Positions 26,350 to 36,528 of a stretch of DNA of 64,000 bases are shown here, piece after piece (the first letter of the stretch is position 1; every line of letters begins with the position of its first letter). This stretch comes from Loktanella sp. DSM 29012 (lineage in GTDB: Bacteria > Pseudomonadota > Alphaproteobacteria > Rhodobacterales > Rhodobacteraceae). The stretch spans positions 1 through 64,000 of the forward strand of contig NZ_FOEJ01000005.1 in the NCBI RefSeq assembly GCF_900110705.1. Direction: 5' to 3'. Both the position numbers and the translations under genes were made by a program. Under the pieces are notes generated by a model. It ran no database searches. It saw nothing but the letters and a program-made list of their open reading frames with translations, and was not told the origin of the DNA.

Positions 26350-27678
26350 TCAGTTCGGAACAGGCAGACCCGACGGGACGCTGTCCGGTACGCCCAACCG
26401 CCCGTCTATCGCCACAGGATCGGTCAGCGTGTCCAGAAACGCGACCAGTGCCGCGATGTCAGTATCGGATAGTGCGACCGGCGCGACCGTGACGGCCGCC
26501 ACGATGGCGCTCAATTGTTCGGTATCCTGCAGCGCGCGCGCATCCGCTACCGGCAGGTCAGGCAGGGCCGCCTGCCCCAAATCATAGCGTGCCAGCGCCG
26601 CCACCGGATCTGCGTGATCGGCAATGAAACCCGCCAGGGTCGCATGGCTGCCCGCGTGACCATAAGGTGCGGTCAGTGCAATGTTGCGCAGGCTGGGTGT
26701 CCGGAACGCATAGAGGTCATCGGGGTTGCCCGTCACCTCGGCACGGCCCCGGTCGTCATAGCGCGTCTCGAACCGTGCCCCCTTGCCCGGTCCGATCTGC
26801 GGAACCCCCATGGCGTGGAAATCATGGTCCGTCAGAAACGGGCCGCTGTGGCAATCCGCGCAGCCCGCCGCCCCGTAGAACAGATCCATTCCCTGCTGTG
26901 CCGCGCCCGTCAGTCTGGCCTCGCCACGCAACACCGCGTCGAATGGCGCTGTGTCGGACCGCCATTCCAGCGCCATGAAGGCCGCGACGGCATCAGAGAT
27001 ATCGGTGAAACCGATGTCATCGGACGTTTCGATATCGTCAAAGGCCGCGATAAACATTTCCGTATAGGCGGGCACCGCCGCCACCTTGCGCGAGATCAGA
27101 TCCCAGGCCCCGTCCGGACCGGTCAGCCGCCCCTGCCGTACCGCCAAGGCGATCGGGTTTTCCTGATAGTGTCCCGCCATTTCGTCCGGGCTGAGCACCG
27201 GGAACATCGTTTGTGCCGACAGCAAGGAGGCGAAACCGCTGGCCATGTCCTCGGCCAGTGGCGTGCGCAGCCCGCCGGGGCGGCTGTCGTCCACGGCGAT
27301 GCGCCCGTCATGGAACAGGGTCGTGAATTCATGGGCACCCAGATTGAACAGCGCGGGCGCGTTGCGCGGGATGCGTTGTTCGGGCAGATTGTCAGGGTCC
27401 GCGCGCCTGTCCGGACCAAGGCCCATTGCCCCGTCGCCCAGCCCCAATGACAGCCCGTCGCCGGTGCCGAATTTGGGATGATGGCAGGTGGCGCAGGCGA
27501 CCTGATCGCTGCCCGACAGGATCGGATCGTAAAACAGCAATTGACCCAGTTCAGCCTGCGCAGGATCCACCGGCGCGTAATCGGCATTCGTGATCGCAGG
27601 CGGCAACACCGTATCGGCAGCCCAGACCGCACCGGCAAGCATCGTCACCGCACCTGCGCCCAACATCCGTTTCTTCAC
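26350..27678 (-). CDS. di-haem cytochrome c peroxidase/MauG-family protein
   Basis: 442 residues with an N-terminal signal peptide (cleavage near VWAAD). Two c-type haem sites, CATCHH (~residue 64) and CADCHS (~residue 286), define the bacterial cytochrome c peroxidase/MauG family, a periplasmic enzyme. Members reduce H2O2 or oxidise a partner protein; which is unclear here. I favour the GTG start at 27678, with GGAGG 7 nt upstream; the ATG at 27777 would add a non-signal-like extension. Convergent with the CRTAC1 gene, a neighbour pairing common in marine bacteria (memory). Confidence 0.82.
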   Translation of the reverse strand: MKKRMLGAGAVTMLAGAVWAADTVLPPAITNADYAPVDPAQAELGQLLFYDPILSGSDQVACATCHHPKFGTGDGLSLGLGDGAMGLGPDRRADPDNLPEQRIPRNAPALFNLGAHEFTTLFHDGRIAVDDSRPGGLRTPLAEDMASGFASLLSAQTMFPVLSPDEMAGHYQENPIALAVRQGRLTGPDGAWDLISRKVAAVPAYTEMFIAAFDDIETSDDIGFTDISDAVAAFMALEWRSDTAPFDAVLRGEARLTGAAQQGMDLFYGAAGCADCHSGPFLTDHDFHAMGVPQIGPGKGARFETRYDDRGRAEVTGNPDDLYAFRTPSLRNIALTAPYGHAGSHATLAGFIADHADPVAALARYDLGQAALPDLPVADARALQDTEQLSAIVAAVTVAPVALSDTDIAALVAFLDTLTDPVAIDGRLGVPDSVPSGLPVPN

Positions 27679-27773
27679 TGATTGTCCTCCACCCTCGGGC
27701 GTAGAATGCATCAGCGCAGAACGTCGGGCAACGCGATATTGCGCGTCAGGCGCTGAGACTTTTATGATGCGCC

Positions 27774-28838
27774 TCAAGCACTGAGGCGACGCGCCGGATC
27801 AGATGCCTCGACCGGGACCAGCGCGCGGACCAGATCGCGCATGTGCAGCAGGCCGACCTGTTGGCCGTCCTGCATCACACGGTAATGCAGATTGGTGTCG
27901 CCCTCTGACATCGCAATCACGCGTTCAAGGTTGGAATTGGCGTCCACCTCGCCTGCGATGTTCGGCACTTCGGTCGTGGTCGGCTTCATCACCGACCGGA
28001 CCCGCAGCACGCGCGCGCGATTGATGTCGGCGATAAAGTCCATGATGTAGGGATCATTGGGGTGCAGCAGGATATCCTGCGGCTCGCCTTGCTGGATGAC
28101 TGCGCCGTCCTTGAGGATCACGAGGTGATCGGCCAGTTTCAGCGCCTCGTCCAGATCATGCGTGATAAAGACGATGGTCTTGTGCAACTCGCGCTGCAAT
28201 TCCAGCAGCAGGTCCTGCATATCCGTGCGGATCAGCGGGTCGAGGGCGGAAAATGCCTCGTCCATCAGCATGATCTCACTGTCGGAGGCCAGCGCGCGGG
28301 CGATGCCGACACGCTGCTGCATGCCGCCCGACAATTGGTTCGGATAATGCCCGCCGTAACCGTCAAGGCCCACGCGTTCCAGCCACTTGTTGCCCTCAAT
28401 ATCGGCGGCAGCGGCATTTTCACCGCGCACGCGGCGCGCCATGCCGGCATTTTCCAACACCGTGCGATGCGGAAACAGCGCGAATTTCTGAAATACCATC
28501 GACATGGTGTTCTGGCGCAGGCTGTGCAGCTTGGTCTCGTTGTAGGACAGCACGTCCTCGCCGTTGACGATGATTTCGCCGGCGGTGGGTTCGATCAGGC
28601 GATTGAGGTGCCGGATAAGCGTTGATTTGCCGGATCCCGACAATCCCATGATGACCGTCACCTCGCCTGCACGAATATCGACGTTGATATCCTGCAGGCC
28701 CAGCACGTGATGATGCTGTTCCAGCAGTTCGGGTTTGCCCAGCCCCGCGCGGACGTGTTCCAGCGCGGCCTTGGGATTGTCGCCGAAAATCTTGTAGAGG
28801 TTGCGGATCGAAACCTTGATGTCTTTTTGCTCTGTCAT
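27774..28838 (-). CDS. proV: glycine betaine/choline-type ABC importer ATPase
   Basis: 354 residues. The ABC domain has Walker A GLSGSGKST (~62), signature NQLSGGMQQRVGIARA and Walker B IMLMDEAFSALDP, where Ala replaces the usual Pro of DEP, a ProV family trait. C-terminal tandem CBS-type region follows (~285-354), which in ProV/OpuA senses ionic strength; only about one and a half CBS units are visible. It ends the operon proX-proW-proV and is 4 nt downstream of proW. Confidence 0.88.
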   Translation of the reverse strand: MTEQKDIKVSIRNLYKIFGDNPKAALEHVRAGLGKPELLEQHHHVLGLQDINVDIRAGEVTVIMGLSGSGKSTLIRHLNRLIEPTAGEIIVNGEDVLSYNETKLHSLRQNTMSMVFQKFALFPHRTVLENAGMARRVRGENAAAADIEGNKWLERVGLDGYGGHYPNQLSGGMQQRVGIARALASDSEIMLMDEAFSALDPLIRTDMQDLLLELQRELHKTIVFITHDLDEALKLADHLVILKDGAVIQQGEPQDILLHPNDPYIMDFIADINRARVLRVRSVMKPTTTEVPNIAGEVDANSNLERVIAMSEGDTNLHYRVMQDGQQVGLLHMRDLVRALVPVEASDPARRLSA

Positions 28839-28842
28839 GGTT

Positions 28843-29877
28843 TCACTGCTCGCTCGTATTGATGCGGCCCAGTGCCGCCTTGGTTGCGCGGTCCAGCAGG
28901 ATCGCCAGCAGCACGATGCAGAAACCCGCGACAAGCCCGACGCCCAGTTCCAGATTGTTGATGCCGCGCAGCACCAGACGGCCCAGCCCCGGTGCGGACA
29001 CCAGCGACGCGATCACGACCATGGCGAGGCTCATCATGATGGTCTGGTTGATGCCGGCCATGATGTTGGGCAAGGCTAGCGGAATCTGCACGCCCGTCAG
29101 CTTTTGTCGGCTGGACATGCCGAATGCGTCGGCGGCCTCGATCACGTCCTTGTCCACCAGCCTGATCCCGAGGTCGGTCAGTCGAATGACCGGCACGATG
29201 GCGTAGAGGATGATCGCGATACCGTAGAGCTTGCTCTCGGTCACGGAGAACAGGAAAATCAGCGGGATCAGATAGACAAAGGTCGGCAGCGTTTGCAGCA
29301 TGTCGAGAATTGGTATCGTGAGGCGCTGCATTGTGTTGCTCTTGGACATGGCGATGCCGATTGGCACGCCAAGGACGACCGAGAAGATCGTACAGACAAA
29401 CACGATCGACAGCGTCGCAATCGCCGCGTCGTAATGATCGATCATCGCCATGAACAGGAACGAGAACGTCACCAGCACCAGCACCCCGACGGACCGTGCG
29501 GTGAACCAGGTCAGCAGCATCAGCAGCGGGATCATGATGAACCACGGCGTTGCCTGAAACCAGACCAGCGCCTGATCCAGAAGCCAACCCAGCGGTGCCG
29601 TGATGGGGTCCAGCACGAACCGCAGCTCGTCCTTGATCCCGATAAAGCTTTGTTCGACCGCTTCGGTCATGTCGCGGGTGCGCGGAATGGTGTTGCAGGA
29701 CCCGTGCAGCACGTCGAGCGACGGAAACGGCGTATCCATCAGCGGCGTGGCGGCGGCGCTGTTGTCGGCCCCCGTGGCCTGCGCCATCAGTTCGGCCATC
29801 GTCATCGGCCCGCCGGTGGCTTCGCCACACCAGTCCTGCAGGCCAAGCGCCTCAAAGAATTTGTCGTAAAAGGCCAT
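28843..29877 (-). CDS. proW: glycine betaine/choline-type ABC permease
   Basis: 344 residues. A long N-terminal periplasmic/cytoplasmic extension (~1-85) precedes about seven membrane segments, as in ProW. The EAA loop is ALPNIMAGINQTIMMSLAMVV preceded by DVIEAADAFGMSSRQKL. It forms the channel for the ProX-delivered compatible solute. Start at the ATG for MAFYDKFFEALG. It follows proX by about 100 nt with a terminator-like hairpin between them. Confidence 0.88.
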   Translation of the reverse strand: MAFYDKFFEALGLQDWCGEATGGPMTMAELMAQATGADNSAAATPLMDTPFPSLDVLHGSCNTIPRTRDMTEAVEQSFIGIKDELRFVLDPITAPLGWLLDQALVWFQATPWFIMIPLLMLLTWFTARSVGVLVLVTFSFLFMAMIDHYDAAIATLSIVFVCTIFSVVLGVPIGIAMSKSNTMQRLTIPILDMLQTLPTFVYLIPLIFLFSVTESKLYGIAIILYAIVPVIRLTDLGIRLVDKDVIEAADAFGMSSRQKLTGVQIPLALPNIMAGINQTIMMSLAMVVIASLVSAPGLGRLVLRGINNLELGVGLVAGFCIVLLAILLDRATKAALGRINTSEQ

Positions 29878-29942
29878 GAAACACCCGTCCCGTTCGCGCA
29901 AATGCAAAGGCCAGCGTAACGCGGCCTTTGCCATTCATGATG

Positions 29943-29970
29943 AAAAGGCCCCTGCCGTCAGGCAAGGGCC
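29943..29970 (-). terminator. terminator/attenuator between proX and proW
   Basis: A 10-bp stem (GGCCCTTGCC with GGCAGGGGCC, one G-U pair) with a 4-nt loop is followed on the coding strand by TTTTC. It sits 10 nt after the proX stop. It should let proX be made in excess over proW and proV. Confidence 0.75.
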
Positions 29971-29980
29971 GATTTTCGGA

Positions 29981-30940
29981 TTACTGGATCAGGCCGGCCA
30001 GATTGGTGGCTGCCTCTTCGTTCAGCCACTGCGACCAGACGTCAGAGTTGTTGGTGATGAAGTATACAGCGGCCTCTTCGGCAGAGGCGTTGTTTTCCTC
30101 TTTCCATGCCAGCACTTCACCCATCTGGTTGTTCGTGAACGACACCTTGGACATCATCTCGGCGATCTCGGGGTTTTCGTCCTGGAACGTGGTTGTAACG
30201 ACCGTTTTGACCGGACCCACGGGGTAAGAGCTCAGGCCGACCTCTTCACACTCCGGGTCGGAGTTACAAGTGTGGATCTCTTCGTTGTATTCGCCCAGAT
30301 CGACCATGGTCATGTCATACTTGCCCAGCACGGACGTCGGTGCCCAGTAGTAGCCCAGCCAAGGTTCCTGATTTTCAAAAGCAGCCGCGATGGATGCTGC
30401 CATCGTCTCACCGGACCCGTGCTGAAAGATTTCGTAGCCGTCATCGGCCAGACCGGCGGCCTGCGTCAGCGCGGTGTTCGTGTTCTTGCAGCCCCAACCA
30501 TCGGGGCAGTTGTGGAAACGGTTGTCCAGCAGTTCGGGGTTCGCCTTCACGCCTTCCAGCGTGGCCAGTTCCGGGTGTTCCTCGACCAGATAGGTCGGCA
30601 CCCACCAGCCCTCGACACCGCCGTCGGACAGCACATCGCCCAGCGTGACGATGCGACCGGCCTCGGACAGCTCGCCATAGGCGGGGGTGCCGTTGATCCA
30701 CAACTCGGTCACGATGTCGGGCTTGCCGGTTTCGGACACCGACGCCAGCGATGTGACGGTCGCGGACGGCACGGTCGTCACGGTGCAGCCATAGCCCTGT
30801 TCCATCAGGAATTTCGACACATAGGTCACGACAGCAGAGCTGTCCCAGTTCATCTCGGTGATCGACACCTCGCCACAGTCGGCAAGCGCCATGGTCGGTG
30901 CTGCAAATGCGACGGCAGAAGCCAGTAGTGCTTTTTTCAT
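29981..30940 (-). CDS. proX: glycine betaine/choline-type periplasmic binding protein
   Basis: 319 residues. The signal peptide ends at TMALADC (~residue 21). OpuAC/ProX-type fold: TEMNWDSSAVVTYVSKFL, PDIVTELWINGTPAYGE, GWWVPTYLVEEHPEL and a paired-Cys segment NCPDGWGCKN. Aromatic residues (WGC, WWV, YYW) suit a quaternary-ammonium cage. The divergent choline-sulfatase suggests the ligand may be choline, choline-O-sulfate or glycine betaine; this is inference. Confidence 0.85.
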   Translation of the reverse strand: MKKALLASAVAFAAPTMALADCGEVSITEMNWDSSAVVTYVSKFLMEQGYGCTVTTVPSATVTSLASVSETGKPDIVTELWINGTPAYGELSEAGRIVTLGDVLSDGGVEGWWVPTYLVEEHPELATLEGVKANPELLDNRFHNCPDGWGCKNTNTALTQAAGLADDGYEIFQHGSGETMAASIAAAFENQEPWLGYYWAPTSVLGKYDMTMVDLGEYNEEIHTCNSDPECEEVGLSSYPVGPVKTVVTTTFQDENPEIAEMMSKVSFTNNQMGEVLAWKEENNASAEEAAVYFITNNSDVWSQWLNEEAATNLAGLIQ

Positions 30941-31124
30941 GAATACATCCCTGTTTTGCGCCGGTCGCGATCAGAACAATCGGCGTCGTTTTTATGATAG
31001 GTGTAAAAGACAATAGCCTGTCCTCTATTGCAACCCTGACACACGACTGATTCAAACAAATGAAATGAACGGCGGGCTGTTTGGACAAAGCGCCGTAACG
31101 TCACCCGACAGAACAGGACTGCAT

Positions 31125-32633
31125 GTGACCCATCCCAATATCCTTATCATCATGGTTGATCAGCTGAATGGGACGTTGTTTCCCGATGGCCCTGCCCATT
31201 GGCTGCACGCGCCGAACCTGAAACGTTTGGCCGCGCAGTCGGTACGGTTCGCCAATTGCTACACGGCCTCGCCCCTATGTGCGCCGGGCCGTGGTGGGTT
31301 CATGTCGGGCCAGTTGCCATCGGTGACAGGCATCTACGACAATGCCGCCGAATTTCCGTCGGACTTGCCCACCTACGCCCATCACCTGCGGCGCGCTGGC
31401 TATCAGACGTGTCTGTCGGGCAAGATGCACTTCGTCGGTCCTGACCAGTTGCACGGGTTCGAGGAACGGACGACGACCGACATCTACCCCGCCGATTTCG
31501 GCTGGACGCCGGACTATCGCAAACCGGGCGAACGCATCGACTGGTGGTATCACAACATGGGGTCCGTCACCGGGGCCGGCGTGGCCGAAACCACCAACCA
31601 GATGGAATACGATGACGAGGTCGCCTATCACGCGGTGCGCAAGATCCGCGAATACGGGCGCGGACTGGACCCACGGCCCTGGTGCCTGACGGCCAGTTTC
31701 ACCCACCCGCATGACCCCTATGTGGCGCGGCAGAAATATTGGGATTTGTATAACGATTGCGCGCACCTGGACCCGCAGGTTGCAGCACTTGACTATGCCG
31801 ATCACGACCCCCACAGCCAGCGCATTTTCGATGCGAACAACTGGCGCGATTTCGACATCACGGACCGCGACATCCGCCGGTCACGTCAGGCCTATTTTGC
31901 CAATATCTCTTATCTCGATGACAAGATTGGAGAGATGCTGGACGCCCTCGCGGCGACCCGCCAAGAGGCGGTGATCCTGTTCGTCTCTGACCACGGCGAC
32001 ATGCTGGGCGAACGCGGTCTGTGGTTCAAGATGAGCTTTCGCGAGGGGTCAGCCCGCGTGCCGATGATGATCAATGCGCCGGGGCTGACAGCCGGTCTGG
32101 TCACTGACGCCGTGTCCAATATCGACGTCTGCCCGACCTTGTGTGATCTGGCGGGGATTTCCATGGCCGAGGTCATGCCCTGGACCCAAGGCGAAAGCCT
32201 GATCCCGGTGGCAAATGGCACCCCGCGCAGCACGCCAGTCGCGATGGAATACGCAGCAGAGGCCAGCTATGCCCCGATGGTCGCATTGGTGCAGGACGGC
32301 TGGAAATATACGCGTTGCGCGCTGGACCCTGACCAGCTGTTTGATCTGAACACGGACCCACATGAAATGGTAAACCGCGCGGATGATCCCGCAGCGCAGG
32401 CCGTCATGGACCATATGCGCGCCATGGCCGATGCGCGCTGGAACCTGGACCAGTTCGACGCAGACGTGCGCAAATCCCAGGCCCGCCGATGGGTCGTCTA
32501 CGAGGCCCTGCGCCAGGGCGGCTACTATCCGTGGGATTTCCAGCCACTGCAAAAGGCGTCCGAAAGGTTCATGCGCAATCACATGGACCTGAACGAGGTC
32601 GAGGAAAACGCACGATATCCGCGCGGCGAATAG
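31125..32633 (+). CDS. betC: choline-sulfatase (sulfatase family)
   Basis: 502 residues from the preferred GTG start (AGGA at 31115-31118); an ATG at 31065 would add 20 residues with no better site. Metal-binding NILIIMVDQLNG at the N-terminus, and the sulfatase signature CAPGRGGFMSG (~residue 55), whose Cys is matured to formylglycine. FVSDHGDMLGERGLW and the C-terminal choline-sulfatase-specific extension are also present. It cleaves choline-O-sulfate to choline and sulfate in the cytoplasm. It is divergent from proXWV; betA/betB are not in the window. Confidence 0.88.
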   Translation: MTHPNILIIMVDQLNGTLFPDGPAHWLHAPNLKRLAAQSVRFANCYTASPLCAPGRGGFMSGQLPSVTGIYDNAAEFPSDLPTYAHHLRRAGYQTCLSGKMHFVGPDQLHGFEERTTTDIYPADFGWTPDYRKPGERIDWWYHNMGSVTGAGVAETTNQMEYDDEVAYHAVRKIREYGRGLDPRPWCLTASFTHPHDPYVARQKYWDLYNDCAHLDPQVAALDYADHDPHSQRIFDANNWRDFDITDRDIRRSRQAYFANISYLDDKIGEMLDALAATRQEAVILFVSDHGDMLGERGLWFKMSFREGSARVPMMINAPGLTAGLVTDAVSNIDVCPTLCDLAGISMAEVMPWTQGESLIPVANGTPRSTPVAMEYAAEASYAPMVALVQDGWKYTRCALDPDQLFDLNTDPHEMVNRADDPAAQAVMDHMRAMADARWNLDQFDADVRKSQARRWVVYEALRQGGYYPWDFQPLQKASERFMRNHMDLNEVEENARYPRGE

Positions 32634-32665
32634 CACCGGGCGCGCGGCCCAGTGCTGCTCGCGTC

Positions 32666-33877
32666 CTAGCAAAACGCCTGCAAGCCGGTCATTGCACGCC
32701 CAAGGATCAGCGCGTGAACGTCATGCGTGCCCTCGTAGGTGTTGACGGTTTCCAGATTGATCATGTGGCGCATGATGTGGAATTCGTCGGAAATTCCGTT
32801 GCCGCCGTGCATGTCGCGGCTGTGACGGGCGATATCCAGCGCCTTGCCGCAGTTGTTGCGTTTGATCAGGCTGATCATTTCGGGTGCGGCCTGACCTGTG
32901 TCCATCAACCGACCGACCTGCAACGCGGCCTGCAGGCCCAGCGAGATCTCGGTTTGCATATCCGCCAGCTTTTTCTGGAACAGCTGCGTCTGCGCCAATG
33001 GTTTGCCGAATTGCTTACGATCCAGACCGTATTGCCGGGCGGCGTGGAAACAGAACTCTGCGGCTCCCATCGTGCCCCAGGCGATGCCATATCGCGCACG
33101 GTTCAGACAGCCGAACGGCCCCTTGAGGCCCTGAACACCCGGCAGCAGCGCATCCTCGCCGACGGCCACGTCCTTCATCACGATCTCGCCGGTGGTCGAG
33201 GCACGCAGCGACAGCTTGCCGCCGATCTTTGGCGCGGACAGGCCGTCCATCCCCTTTTCCAGCACAAAGCCACGGATCTTGCCGTCATGCGCCTCGGATT
33301 TGGCCCAGACGACAAAGACATCCGCAAATGGTGCGTTGGAAATCCACATCTTGGACCCGTTCAGCACATATCCATCGGCGGTTTTCCTGGCGGTGGTTTT
33401 CATGCCGCCCGGATCGGACCCCGCATCAGGTTCCGTCAGGCCAAAACAGCCGATCAGTTCACCGCTGACCAGACCGGGCAGGTATTTCTTGCGCTGCTCT
33501 TCGGACCCGTAGGCGTGAATCGGATACATCACCAGCGAGGATTGCACCGACATCATCGACCGATAGCCGCTGTCCACGCGTTCTACCTCGCGTGCGATCA
33601 ACCCGTAGGTGACATAGGACGCACCTAGCCCGCCGTATTCTTCGGGGATCGTGCAGCCCAGCAGACCCGCCTGCCCCATCAGCGGGAACAGTTCAGGTGC
33701 CGCCGCCTCGTCCCGGTAGGCCTGCGTGACGCGCGGTTGCAATTCAGACTGGGCAAAGTCGCGGGCGGCATCGCGCAGCATGCGCTCGTCCTCTGTCAGC
33801 TGGGTTTCCAGCAGCAGCGCGTCGCTCCAGTCAAAGCTGCCCAGGTCGGGGCCCATGCCAATCATGTCTTTTGCCAT
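32666..33877 (-). CDS. gcdH: glutaryl-CoA dehydrogenase
   Basis: 403 residues, FAD acyl-CoA dehydrogenase. Close to GcdH throughout: [34 protein letters not shown], and the catalytic Glu in [17 protein letters not shown]. It oxidises and decarboxylates glutaryl-CoA to crotonyl-CoA. It is the last gene of the six-gene operon starting at 41003 and lies 4 nt after the ligase gene. In this context it would finish odd-chain dicarboxylate degradation. Confidence 0.9.
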   Translation of the reverse strand: MAKDMIGMGPDLGSFDWSDALLLETQLTEDERMLRDAARDFAQSELQPRVTQAYRDEAAAPELFPLMGQAGLLGCTIPEEYGGLGASYVTYGLIAREVERVDSGYRSMMSVQSSLVMYPIHAYGSEEQRKKYLPGLVSGELIGCFGLTEPDAGSDPGGMKTTARKTADGYVLNGSKMWISNAPFADVFVVWAKSEAHDGKIRGFVLEKGMDGLSAPKIGGKLSLRASTTGEIVMKDVAVGEDALLPGVQGLKGPFGCLNRARYGIAWGTMGAAEFCFHAARQYGLDRKQFGKPLAQTQLFQKKLADMQTEISLGLQAALQVGRLMDTGQAAPEMISLIKRNNCGKALDIARHSRDMHGGNGISDEFHIMRHMINLETVNTYEGTHDVHALILGRAMTGLQAFC

Positions 33878-33881
33878 GTCT

Positions 33882-35375
33882 TTATCCCTCTTTCATCAGC
33901 AGGTCCGCAAAGGCGTCCAGCAGTTTGTGTTTCAGTATCTTGCCCGTCGGGGCCGCCGGTAGTGCATCTACCGCAAAAATCCGTGTTGGCCGCTTATAGC
34001 CGCTTAATCGCCCGGCTACAAAGTGCCCGAGGGCTACCGTATCAAATGTCGCAGGATTCCGACATTGCACAAAGGCCAGGATATCCTCGTCCCCCACTGT
34101 GTTGGCCGCACCGATCACGGCACTCTGGATCACCTCCGCGTGGTCATTCAGTGCGGCCTCCACCTCTGGCGGGTAGACGTTGAAACCGCCGCGAATGATT
34201 AATTCCTTGGCGCGGCCGACGATATGCAGGTTTCCGGCCGCGTCCAATTGGCCCAGATCGCCGGTGCGCAGCCAGCCATCCTGCACGGTTAGCGCGGTCA
34301 GATCGGGGGCGCGGTAATAGCCCTTCATCACGTGGGGGCCACGGGTCAACACCTCGCCCACATTAACACCGGCTGGCGCATCTATTCTGACATCAACCCC
34401 CGGCAAGGGGCGGCCTGCGCTGGTATCGGGGTCACCGATGGCGTTGCGACTGCCGCTGACGCCAGCGGTGCTTTCCGTCATGCCATAGCCGTTTTGCAGC
34501 GGCAGGCCATAAAAGGCTTCGGCCTTGGCCTTCCACGCGGGATCGAGCGGGGCAGCTCCGGACGAGACATAGCGCAAAGCGGTGTTCTCTAGTCGCGTCA
34601 GACCTTGATCAGCGGCGTATTGCATCAGCAGCGCGTGCATTTGCGGCACGCCCGGAAACACTGTGACCCTACCCGTCAAGGCAGCATGCAGCCGGGCCGG
34701 GGCGAACCGGGTTTCCAGTTGCAACGTCGCACCGGACAGCGCGCAGGCGATCAGCACGGACGCCAGACCAAAGACATGGGTCAGCGGCAGCACGCCGTAG
34801 ATGCGATCCAGCGCCGTCATGCTGCGTAGCTGCACCGACAGCCCACCCGCAAAGATCAGGTTGGCATGCGTCAGCATCACCCCCTTGGGCGCGCCCGTCG
34901 TGCCAGTGGTGTAGAGGATGACGGCAACATCAGCGGTCTCAGCCTCGGCTGGGCCAGCATTGCACTGCATTATGTGGAACGGGCCAAAACCGATGTCCTG
35001 CGACACGGCGGATGTCGCGTGGGCCAGCGCCTCGGCTGAACAGCCAGAGGTATAGATCACCACCCGTGGCTGCGCGTGATCCGTGACACGGGCTATTTCC
35101 GGTGCGGTCATGCGTGCATTGACCGGCACCGCGATTGCGCCGACCCGGCTGGCGGCATAGATGAAAACCGCTGTCGCGAGGCAATTTTCCGCCACGATCA
35201 GCACTCGGTCGCCAGTCCCAACGCCCGATTGCGCCAGCAACTCGCCCGCTGCCGCGATATTGCGGTCGTATTGCGCGAAACTGACGGCACCGTCGGGATC
35301 GATGATGGCCGTGGCGCACGGACTTGCCGCCGCCTGCCGTGCGATCAGCGCGTCGATGCGATCTGCATGTTGCAT
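33882..35375 (-). CDS. acyl-CoA synthetase (AMP-forming), PimA-like by context
   Basis: 497 residues, ANL superfamily. AMP-binding motif [15 protein letters not shown] (~residue 155), [17 protein letters not shown] and C-terminal [11 protein letters not shown] with the catalytic Lys. It activates a carboxylic acid to its CoA thioester. Its place between the acyl-CoA dehydrogenase pair and gcdH suggests a dicarboxylate substrate such as pimelate, adipate or glutarate (inference from context, not from residues). Confidence 0.82.
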   Translation of the reverse strand: MQHADRIDALIARQAAASPCATAIIDPDGAVSFAQYDRNIAAAGELLAQSGVGTGDRVLIVAENCLATAVFIYAASRVGAIAVPVNARMTAPEIARVTDHAQPRVVIYTSGCSAEALAHATSAVSQDIGFGPFHIMQCNAGPAEAETADVAVILYTTGTTGAPKGVMLTHANLIFAGGLSVQLRSMTALDRIYGVLPLTHVFGLASVLIACALSGATLQLETRFAPARLHAALTGRVTVFPGVPQMHALLMQYAADQGLTRLENTALRYVSSGAAPLDPAWKAKAEAFYGLPLQNGYGMTESTAGVSGSRNAIGDPDTSAGRPLPGVDVRIDAPAGVNVGEVLTRGPHVMKGYYRAPDLTALTVQDGWLRTGDLGQLDAAGNLHIVGRAKELIIRGGFNVYPPEVEAALNDHAEVIQSAVIGAANTVGDEDILAFVQCRNPATFDTVALGHFVAGRLSGYKRPTRIFAVDALPAAPTGKILKHKLLDAFADLLMKEG

Positions 35376-35408
35376 GTGAACACCGCCTCCCCACGGTGGT
35401 CGGTTGCG

Positions 35409-36521
35409 TCAGGCCACGGCCAGCGCCACGAACCGTTCGGTATGATAAAGCGTGTCGCCAAAGCGGTGATCGACCATGACCAACCGCCGCGCGAGATGCG
35501 CCAGCGCATATTCCTGTGTCATGCCGATGCCGCCGTGCAGCTGGATCGATTCCTCGGCCACCAGACGCGCCGCCTGCCCCACCAGCGTTTTGGTCGCCGA
35601 CACATGAGTATCGCGCACCAGCGCATCGGCATCGACGTGACCGGCAAGGTTGATGACGGCGGAGCGGGCCTGTTCAATCTCGATCAGCATGTCTGCCATG
35701 CGGTGTTGCAGTGCCTGAAATTTGCCAATCGGCTGGCCGAATTGTTTGCGGGTTTTCAGATAGTCCGTGGTCAGTGTCCGGATCGCGTCCATCAGGCCGA
35801 CGGCCTCGGCGCTGATCGCCAGCGTGGCGCGGGCGTGAGCCTGCGCAAGCGCCTGAAACCCCTCTCCCGCAGCGCCGAGTGGCGTACCCGGCGTGTTGTC
35901 CAGCGTGATTTCCGCTGCGTGCCCACCACCGGTCAACGGATAGCTGCGCCCGGTCAATCCGGGCGCATCCGCGTCCACGATGAACAGGCTGATCCCAGCC
36001 TCATCCGCCACATCGCCGCTGCTGCGCGCGCTGACGATCAGACTGTCCGCTGCCCCGCCGTTCACGACCACCGCCTTGCGACCCGACAGTTTGCCGTCCG
36101 TCACGGTGGTGGCAACCCGAGACAGGTCGTAGCGGCTGCCGGGCTCAGAATGAGCCAGCGCCATCTGGCGATCGCCTGCGATGACCTCCTCCAGCAGTGC
36201 CTGCTGATCCGCATTACCCAGCGCCGCGATCAACCCGCCGCCCAGCAGCCCGGTGTCGATCAGCGGTTCGGTCGCCCCGACGCGGCCCAACTCTTCGGCC
36301 ACCAGCGCAATATCGAAACCCGCCCCGCCGAAACCGCCCTGGTCTTCCGTAAACAGCGCCCCGATCACGCCAATCTCGGCCAGCCCAGCCCAGACAGCAT
36401 CGGACCAGCCGGTTTCACTGTCCGCAATCTGCGACAGCAGCGCGGGGGTGTATTGGTCACGCAGGTAACGGCGCAGACCGTCCTGCAACATCTGGCGTTC
36501 TTCGGTCAGGTCAAAGTTCAT
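35409..36521 (-). CDS. acyl-CoA dehydrogenase, small-subunit type (PimD-like)
   Basis: 370 residues from the ATG for MNFDLTEERQML. Acyl-CoA dehydrogenase N-, middle and C-terminal domains, with LHGGIGMTQEYALAHLARR near the end. It resembles the small subunit of pimeloyl-CoA dehydrogenase, which pairs with a large subunit encoded just upstream (7-nt gap). Together they would introduce the 2,3-double bond into a dicarboxyl-CoA. Confidence 0.8.
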   Translation of the reverse strand: MNFDLTEERQMLQDGLRRYLRDQYTPALLSQIADSETGWSDAVWAGLAEIGVIGALFTEDQGGFGGAGFDIALVAEELGRVGATEPLIDTGLLGGGLIAALGNADQQALLEEVIAGDRQMALAHSEPGSRYDLSRVATTVTDGKLSGRKAVVVNGGAADSLIVSARSSGDVADEAGISLFIVDADAPGLTGRSYPLTGGGHAAEITLDNTPGTPLGAAGEGFQALAQAHARATLAISAEAVGLMDAIRTLTTDYLKTRKQFGQPIGKFQALQHRMADMLIEIEQARSAVINLAGHVDADALVRDTHVSATKTLVGQAARLVAEESIQLHGGIGMTQEYALAHLARRLVMVDHRFGDTLYHTERFVALAVA

Positions 36522-36528
36522 GGCTGTC

